This document shows positions 34,817 to 40,139 of a stretch of DNA of 40,139 bases, in pieces. The stretch is from Gloeocapsa sp. UFS-A4-WI-NPMV-4B04. GTDB taxonomy: Bacteria; Cyanobacteriota; Cyanobacteriia; Cyanobacteriales; Chroococcidiopsidaceae. The first letter of the stretch is position 1, and each line of letters begins with the position of its first letter. Location of the stretch: contig JAHHHE010000022.1 in NCBI GenBank assembly GCA_019359535.1, positions 1-40,139 on the forward strand, written 5' to 3'. Both the position numbers and the translations under genes were made by a program. The notes beneath the pieces are model-generated. The model did no database searches. It was given only the letters and a program-made list of their open reading frames with translations, and was not told the origin of the DNA.

Positions 34817-35256
34817 ATGACAAAATATCCGAGTATTCCGACTTATCACCCTTTAGGTAACAAAGGGGTGTTACTGGAAGAGGCAGTTAGTTTTGAAGGT
34901 GAGGTTGTTCTTACTGAAAAAATAGATGCTACAAACTCTCGCATTATCCTATTACCCAATGGTAACTTCGTTTTAGGCATTGACACTCCTTCGGCTAAAA
35001 GCGCGAAGGATTCTAGCTGTTGTCTAATCGAGGGGTAAACCCACTCGCTTAGACTCTTTTTTCAACAGTTGAAACTTTACCTATTAGTATTCAAGAAACT
35101 CATGAGTTTCTGCACAGGATGTTGCCACAGACCAATGTTGCATTAGACAAAGGCGCAGGTGGTCGAGGCGAGGGCATCGTTGCCAGAATTTCAAGAAGTA
35201 TAATCGCCAAGCTGCGTTTTAAGGATTATCAACGTCATGCCAAACACCGCAAATAG
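34817..35256 (+). pseudogene. RNA ligase (Rnl2-like) gene with internal deletion
   Basis: The N-terminal fragment (34817-35038; the frame also opens at 34766) reads PSIPTYHPLGNKG, then VVLTEKIDATNSRIILLPNG with the adenylated lysine of motif I; the usual KxDG is KIDA here. It then changes to unrelated sequence and stops. The C-terminal fragment (35053-35256, another frame) reads GRGEGIVARISRSIIAKLRF and KDYQR, the motif IV/V end of the same enzyme family. The middle third is missing and replaced by about 70 bp holding a terminator-like hairpin. RNA ligases of this type repair nicked RNA. This copy is inactive. Confidence 0.75.
35022..35062 (+). terminator. terminator-like hairpin inside the RNA ligase remnant
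   Basis: GTCTAATCGAGGGG pairs with CCCACTCGCTTAGAC (12-13 pairs, two mismatches, four-base loop) and is followed by TCTTTTTTC on the plus strand. That is a good rho-independent terminator shape. It lies in the segment that replaced the lost middle of the RNA ligase gene, so transcription from the promoter at 34737 would stop here. Confidence 0.65.
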
Positions 35257-35418
35257 AGCTATCTGCAACTGTTTATAATTAACGTTACTGTGCTACATAG
35301 CAACTTGCTGAAGCGGGATTCCGAACAATTTTGGTGTATGCCAAGATCGTAACAGCCGCTTAACCAGAACGTTAAACGTGACCATTTTAAGTAAAAATTT
35401 TAGTGTAATTATTTTCAG

Positions 35419-36384
35419 TTATTGATCTTGATTTAATTCTCCTAAAGAGTTAAAAGCATCGTTTAACTTAGTAGCTGAGGCTAAAAGCGATCGCTGTTCC
35501 TCTATATTTCTAGGTAATACCAATTTTCGTTCAATTCCTTGCTGACCAATAACACAAGGCAGACCGAGTACGACCTCGCTACCAATGTCATATTTAGCAT
35601 CCGCCTTCACTGAAACCGTAAATATCTGCTTCTCATCTCGTAAAATCGCCTCAATCAATTGCGTGACGACAGTTGCTACACCGTAACTGGTGTATCCTTT
35701 GCGTTCAGAAATGCTGTAACCGCGCTGGCGTGTAAACTCAACGTAATCGTGCTTGAAGTTTTCTAACGTTGTTTCCCCTAAAATCAAAAATTCAGCTAAA
35801 GGAATTAACCCAATTGAGGCACTTGACCAGACAATAAACTCGCTGTTGCCGTGTTCTCCGATGACATATACATAAATATCTTGTTTACTGACATTAAGTT
35901 GTTTTCCAAGCTGATATTTCAGTCTTGCAGTATCTAGAACGGTTCCCGATCCTAAGATCAAATTTTCAGGTCTAGACGACGTTTCAATGGCGATTCGGGT
36001 TAATACATCAACGGGATTACTAACCAAAATGATCATCGCATTCGGTGCTACCCGATCTAATTCCTCTATGACTGAGCGGATAATGTCTGCATTACGACCC
36101 AACAAGGCAAGTCGGTCTTCACCTTTGTCTGCGGCTGCGCCAACTGTAATTACAATCACATCAGAATCTGCAAGCTCTTCGTATTGATCACTTGGTAGCA
36201 AATCCATTTCTGATAGGAGTGGAATTGCATCTTCAATATCCCAAGCTTCTGCTTGTGCTTTAGATAATGTTCGGTCAAATAAAATGACCTGATCACAGAT
36301 GCGTAGTAGCACCAACGCATATGCCACTTCCGCACCTACATGACCTGCGCCGACTATACCAACCTTAGATGGTTTGCTCCGCAT
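35419..36384 (-). CDS. L-lactate dehydrogenase-like 2-hydroxyacid dehydrogenase
   Basis: A 321-residue LDH/MDH superfamily enzyme that should interconvert a 2-oxoacid and 2-hydroxyacid with NAD(H). Seen: the Rossmann loop VGIVGAGHVGAEVAYAL, VSNPVDVLTRIA, LDTARLKYQLG (Asp151, Arg154) and the catalytic His178 in VIGEHGNSE, so the chemistry is intact. On the mobile loop, GAAADKGEDRLALLGRN has Arg91, but the residue that aligns with LDH Gln102 (Arg in MDH) is Ala85. That position sets substrate choice, so neither pyruvate nor oxaloacetate is assured; a bulkier 2-oxoacid is possible. Asp residues at the loop's FDR suggest NAD. It stands alone in accessory DNA. Confidence 0.85.
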   Translation of the reverse strand: MRSKPSKVGIVGAGHVGAEVAYALVLLRICDQVILFDRTLSKAQAEAWDIEDAIPLLSEMDLLPSDQYEELADSDVIVITVGAAADKGEDRLALLGRNADIIRSVIEELDRVAPNAMIILVSNPVDVLTRIAIETSSRPENLILGSGTVLDTARLKYQLGKQLNVSKQDIYVYVIGEHGNSEFIVWSSASIGLIPLAEFLILGETTLENFKHDYVEFTRQRGYSISERKGYTSYGVATVVTQLIEAILRDEKQIFTVSVKADAKYDIGSEVVLGLPCVIGQQGIERKLVLPRNIEEQRSLLASATKLNDAFNSLGELNQDQ

Positions 36385-37051
36385 CTCTGCCTTTCTTCCC
36401 TTAGTTTTAGAATAATGTGCTTGACGAGTTTACCATTCGGCTCAGGCTGCTTTACATTATCCTTTTACATCGCGCCTTACTCAGACGCAGTTTTTGAGAG
36501 ATGAGATTCACTTTTTACTACTCTGATGTCTTCGATCTTTTGGACATTTTTAAGCAGCGACTAATTACTTTTTGTTGAACAACATTAGACAAATTAATCG
36601 TAACTAAGCAACTGATTCCAGTAATGAAGCGAACTACTCCGAACAAATTTAGACCCTTCGCCCGAAGAAGTTCCGAATTTCTGTAACCGATTTTATTGGT
36701 ATATGTGAAACTGCTGCGCTATGCAGTTGGAAACGCAAAAGTTAGGAGAGCCATCCCATAAGTTAGACCTTTTAACTAAAGAAAGAGGTAAAAGCCATGA
36801 AACTTCGCTGTCAAGTTGTGTGTTCAATTTTCACTTAAGGAAGAGACGGTAGAACACAATTGAGATAGAGCGTTCGTCGCTCAAAAGTATTTGCATCACA
36901 ACTGCTTGACAAGACAGCGACTTTTACGCTTGATTGAAGCGTTACCTTGATGGAACTAGGAGCGCTGGGAGAATGAGTTTGATTCAGCCTCATATAGCAA
37001 TAGACCGTAACATGAATACGATCATGAACACTGTTACAAACGGGGGTAATA
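36385..37051. other. 667 bp intergenic region
   Basis: No credible gene of normal length. It holds a tiny frame with a good ribosome binding site (GAAAGAGGTAAAAGCC then ATG at 36797) that encodes 13 residues MKLRCQVVCSIFT and stops at 36838; it may be a leader peptide or a chance. Near the downstream gene, GTAACATGAATACG and CATGAACACTGTTAC (about 37007-37036) make an inverted/direct repeat pattern that could be regulatory. Confidence 0.4.
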
Positions 37052-38269
37052 ATGTCAGGTCAAAACACTTCATTGAGTTGGGAGCAACTTTTAGAAATTG
37101 CTCAAAATAACACTTCTGCTCGACGAGTACGTAGACCCGGACAATCGCCTTCTACTGCACCGATTCCAAGCAGTTTGTATAAACTTCCTCTAGAGACTTC
37201 ACCGCCTGTTTTGCTCTATCGCGATACAAATTCTTGGTGTCCTTTCTGTGAGCGAGTTTGGTTTGCTTTAGAAGAAAAGGAAATTCCGTTTGCAACTGAG
37301 TTTATTGATTTGAACAATAAGCCGCAATGGTACATCGATCTTGTTCCAACAAAACTGGTTCCGGCTGCGAAGATTGAAGGCGAGTTAGTTTATGGGTCGA
37401 AGAACATTCTACTGGCTTTAGAAGCGCGATTTAGTGATTCGCCACTGCTTCCTCTTGATCCCGAAGAAAACGCGATCGCCATACAGTTAATTGAAGATGC
37501 CGAAACGAATGGCTCTAACGAAGCTGGCTACAAATTCTTAATGGGACCTGCTGATGCGGATGAGTTAGCAACCTTACAAGCATCCTTTGAAGCGAAGCTA
37601 GACGAACTTGAGCAAGCCTTAGCAAAATACTTAGGTTCCTACTTTCTGAGTACGTTTAGCTTAGTGGATATTGTGTATGTTCCTCATCTTGATCGACTAG
37701 CAGCAAGTCTACCTGTCTATCGGGACTATCACATCAAGGGCAATCCACGATTTCCAAATGTGAACGCTTGGCTTACAGCCTTAAACGAGCGTCCTGCTTA
37801 TGCGCGAGTTAAAACAGATGCCGCAACATTCAATCTTCTGATGCGTCGCGTATGGGGTCTAGAACCGATCGCAAATCCTTTGCCGTTAGATCCTGTTTTG
37901 AGTGAAACAATGCAATATCGCGCAGAAGCGGCAGAAAGGTTAAGTGACAACTCTGAAGTTGCGATCGCTGATATTCTCAAAAACTCTGGCGCGCAAGCTC
38001 TAGCTGCGAATGGCGATATCTCAGCCGTCAAAAATGCGATCGAGTTTCATCTTAAGCTACTTGCAGACTACTTACTACATGGAAATAAAACTCAACTACC
38101 TTGGGGTCGAGTAGGCGGTAAAGAGAATCTCGACCCGTTTTCTTCTGCGGTAGGAGCGATCGCGCTTGCCTATGTGAGAAATCGTATCTGTGCGCCGCGT
38201 GACATGAGCGCAGGTGCAGCAATTGCATTTCGATCTGCTGCGGATAAAGTATTGGCATCAATTTATTGA
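37052..38269 (+). CDS. glutathione S-transferase family protein with C-terminal extension (copy 2)
   Basis: A 405-residue paralogue of the protein at 31276. The GST N-domain begins VLLYRDTNSWCPFCERVWFA (CPFC at 63-66), with KLVPAAKIEGELVYGSKNIL as glutathione site, then the helical domain (LSTFSLVDIVYVPHLDRLAA). The last 110 residues form the added domain, ending YVRNRICAPRDMSAGAAIAF with the same PRDMS block as copy 1. Copies are diverged (roughly a third identical by eye), so duplication is old or they came separately. GGGGG upstream of the ATG at 37052 is a possible ribosome site. CPFC suggests lambda/DHAR-like thiol transferase or reductase activity. Confidence 0.87.
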   Translation: MSGQNTSLSWEQLLEIAQNNTSARRVRRPGQSPSTAPIPSSLYKLPLETSPPVLLYRDTNSWCPFCERVWFALEEKEIPFATEFIDLNNKPQWYIDLVPTKLVPAAKIEGELVYGSKNILLALEARFSDSPLLPLDPEENAIAIQLIEDAETNGSNEAGYKFLMGPADADELATLQASFEAKLDELEQALAKYLGSYFLSTFSLVDIVYVPHLDRLAASLPVYRDYHIKGNPRFPNVNAWLTALNERPAYARVKTDAATFNLLMRRVWGLEPIANPLPLDPVLSETMQYRAEAAERLSDNSEVAIADILKNSGAQALAANGDISAVKNAIEFHLKLLADYLLHGNKTQLPWGRVGGKENLDPFSSAVGAIALAYVRNRICAPRDMSAGAAIAFRSAADKVLASIY

Positions 38270-38331
38270 AAACGATGAATTCTTGGCTACCTTGCAGCAA
38301 TTTGTTAATTCACTAGTTACAGGAGAAATAG

Positions 38332-38637
38332 ATGTTAGATAACAATACCAACAAACCTACGACTAAATACGAATCCCTAGAAGACCTCAACTTAATAAGT
38401 TTATGGTCGCAAACTGGTAGTGATTGGAGTTCAACCATCAAAGAGGAAATCCAAGCAGATACCAACCAACCAATCACAGAAGAGGAATCTAATACTACAA
38501 GTAAGGTAGTCCTGTTCGGAGTTTTAGCAACTCTAGCTTTATTAGTTGCTACTATGTGTACTCAAGCTTCAAAAATTTATCAATCAGTGCAAGAGGTAGG
38601 GACTAATTCATTTAAAGAATTGATTTCAAAAGATTAG
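38332..38637 (+). CDS. small single-pass membrane protein, unknown function
   Basis: A 101-residue protein: a polar, Asn/Thr/Glu-rich N-terminal 55 residues, one membrane segment (VVLFGVLATLALLVATMC) and a short polar tail. The ATG at 38332 has a strong ribosome binding site AGGAG seven or eight bases upstream. It begins 62 bp after GST copy 2 on the same strand and may share its transcript. No family recognised; the layout is a tail-anchored or single-pass accessory protein. Confidence 0.65.
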   Translation: MLDNNTNKPTTKYESLEDLNLISLWSQTGSDWSSTIKEEIQADTNQPITEEESNTTSKVVLFGVLATLALLVATMCTQASKIYQSVQEVGTNSFKELISKD

Positions 38638-38986
38638 ACTTGCATAAGTAATTCAGGTAACTTCAAATCTGGGTCAATGATCTCAGACAAAATGCTCAAA
38701 CGAAAGGTATTAAACAAGTTCAGTGTCCATCACAAGATGATTTCTCTTTCCGGCAACGTAATTCTAATGCTTCATGAGATCAATGTGTTGAGCGACCGAT
38801 TCATCTGGCAGCAGGACAATGAACAGTAGAACATCAATGTGAAGTATTTTACAGATTAATATGCTACTGCTGGTGCGTTTACGTTATTAGTTTCTGCAAC
38901 GTTGTCATCTTAGTTTCTACTAATTCGGCAATTAAGGAGAGTGCATTTCCTAAAACATTCACCATCAATTTCACTTTCTACTTTTT
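38638..38986. other. 349 bp region with possible gene remnant
   Basis: No intact gene. On the minus strand from 38829 to about 38762 the frame reads LLFIVLLPDESVAQHIDLMK before a stop, which resembles the N-terminal strand and helix of 2'-5' RNA ligase/2H phosphoesterase proteins; the match is short. A ten-base direct repeat ACTTGCATAA at 38638-38647 recurs at 39757-39766, on either side of the sulfotransferase-like gene. Confidence 0.35.
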
Positions 38987-39757
38987 ATGTCACCTCAAAC
39001 AATATCTTCCTATCCACAAGTAATTGTGGCAGGTATGCCTCGCACTGGCACTGAGTCTATTAAACGAGCATTAGAAATTCTCTATGGCAATGGTGCTCGT
39101 GCTTATCACATGACAGAGGTTCTAAACCGACCGCAGCACTTAGAAATTTGGTCAGATTTAGCGTTTAATCGTCGTCAAGTTGATCAACTAATCTGGAAGC
39201 AATTGCTACATGGCTATATTGCCACAACTGATCTGCCTTGTGCATTCTATTTTCAGGAGCTTGCAGAGGCTTTTCCCGATGCTAAAGTCGTTTTAACTCT
39301 TCGTGAAGAGTCTGAATGGTTTGCATCTTACTGCCGACTTGTCATGGCAATGCATCGATTTCGCTCTTTGCGTTTTCTCCCTCCCCTAAATCGATTTTTT
39401 CCTTATGCAACCAAACTAAGCCAGTTGATTTTTGGTGATCATGCTTTCGATGAATCAGGACCAGTTCGAGAGGTCATAATTGACACTTATCGTCGGCACA
39501 ATGAGCGAGTTCGCAAATTAATTGCACCTAATCGGCTTCTAGAATTTAATGTGCAACAGGGTTGGAAACCCTTATGTGAGTTTCTGGAGTTTGATGTACC
39601 GCAATCTGATTTTCCGCGCTTAAATGCAGGCACAGCAGGTCCTAGCAAAATTATTGCTAAAGCCGTTCGTCAGCTTTCGTTACGTCGCATTTTAAGCGCT
39701 GTTGGAATCGTATTCGTTATTTCAATGATTTTGCTTCTCATAACCATGTCAGTATAA
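38987..39757 (+). CDS. sulfotransferase-like protein, C-terminally membrane anchored
   Basis: A 256-residue P-loop protein of the Sulfotransfer_4-like family. The phosphate loop is VIVAGMPRTGTESIKRALE (residues about 12-30), followed by LPCAFYFQELAEAFPDAKVV and LTLREESEWFASYCRLV, where Arg and Ser fit the 3'-phosphate site of PAPS. It differs clearly from the sulfotransferase at 15956. The last 20 residues (AVGIVFVISMILLLITMSV) form one membrane segment, so the enzyme is tail-anchored. It stands alone, bracketed by a ten-base direct repeat. The acceptor is unknown. Confidence 0.8.
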   Translation: MSPQTISSYPQVIVAGMPRTGTESIKRALEILYGNGARAYHMTEVLNRPQHLEIWSDLAFNRRQVDQLIWKQLLHGYIATTDLPCAFYFQELAEAFPDAKVVLTLREESEWFASYCRLVMAMHRFRSLRFLPPLNRFFPYATKLSQLIFGDHAFDESGPVREVIIDTYRRHNERVRKLIAPNRLLEFNVQQGWKPLCEFLEFDVPQSDFPRLNAGTAGPSKIIAKAVRQLSLRRILSAVGIVFVISMILLLITMSV

Positions 39758-40139
39758 CTTGCATAAAAACTCGAAAAATTGCGTGGCAGCGCGCTTTTAG
39801 CTGTCAGTTGAGCTTCTCTAGAAGGCGATGGAGAAAAGTCAAGTTAGCTAAATAGGAGTAGGCCAATGTCTACGATTATCCCGATAAGCGAAGGCTACGT
39901 TCAATTTCAGGGATATAAAACAGAGCATTATCTGAAAGTTCTCAACGACTATTTGACTCAAATTGAGGGATTGGTCAAGACTTGAATACCAACTTTTTTA
40001 GTTTCGATTATCACTGGAGCTTAGACTATCCATAGCAAAGAGACTCAGCACTGCTGAGTAAATGAGTTAACACTAAAAAAAGGCGCTTTGAAGAGTTAAG
40101 CAGACTCAGGCAAGGATTGCTTTCGCCTACTCACACTTT
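39758..40139. other. window end, 380 bp without a full gene
   Basis: Holds one small frame (39866-39985) and a perfect palindrome ACTCAGCA-C-TGCTGAGT at 40043-40059. Nothing else recognisable. Confidence 0.4.
39866..39985 (+). pseudogene. 39-residue frame, possible hydrolase N-terminal remnant
   Basis: ATG at 39866 with TAGGAG upstream encodes STIIPISEGYVQFQGYKTEH and a helical tail ending GLVKT. The EGYVQFQGYKT phrase resembles the start of proline iminopeptidase-type alpha/beta hydrolases, but the fold does not continue. Either a truncated gene or a genuine small protein; low certainty. Confidence 0.3.

Noticed and set aside
40043..40059. Palindrome ACTCAGCA-C-TGCTGAGT as a terminator
   Set aside because: The one-base centre cannot form an RNA loop without melting the stem, and no T run follows directly.

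Overview
The window comes from a cyanobacterial chromosome. It carries photosynthesis genes (cytochrome c550 psbV, the PsbV2 paralogue, plastocyanin petE), small proteins that look cyanobacterial, and many copies of the HIP1 octamer GCGATCGC inside and between genes. The genus cannot be fixed from sequence alone. No rRNA, tRNA or CRISPR array was seen.

Region 1 (1-8.5 kb) is almost all on the minus strand: the end of a Uma2-like remnant (+), two adjacent rhomboid protease paralogues, petE, psbV2, psbV, a small IF2-N-like protein, accD, a DUF2007 protein, a type IV prepilin peptidase, a 64-residue unknown, and leuB. Region 2 (8.6-15 kb) holds an ABC exporter whose ATPase gene is frameshifted, its intact permease, a divergent succinyl-CoA synthetase pair (sucC-sucD, TAATG overlap) and an orphan FetB-type permease. 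Two copies of a short TA-flanked inverted-repeat element (MITE-like) lie at 1918-2038 and 14004-14176.

Region 3 (15-30 kb) is mostly housekeeping. After a 1 kb AT-rich gap and an AT-rich sulfotransferase come a conserved 545-residue protein, a SufA/IscA carrier, a TPR protein, a TIGR01777 epimerase, a GNAT protein overlapping ruvX, then a plus-strand run of DUF3727, mltG and a YqeG phosphatase, with murG convergent. Together mltG and murG serve peptidoglycan metabolism. An NTF2-like secreted protein and a short-chain dehydrogenase follow.

Region 4 (30-40 kb) looks like an accessory region under turnover. It has a Tat-exported dienelactone hydrolase, two diverged 400-residue glutathione-transferase fusions that share a C-terminal PRDMS block, a solo TnpB element between them, an RNA ligase gene reduced to two fragments separated by a terminator-like hairpin, a lactate dehydrogenase-like enzyme with an altered substrate residue, a small membrane protein and a membrane-anchored sulfotransferase-like protein. 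Other fragments (histidine kinase at 29867, possible 2'-5' RNA ligase at 38762) support repeated gene loss here. I do not see a complete, clearly new multi-gene system. The best candidates for novelty are the PRDMS-tailed transferases, the operator-like dyad in front of the broken RNA ligase, and the odd LDH-like enzyme.
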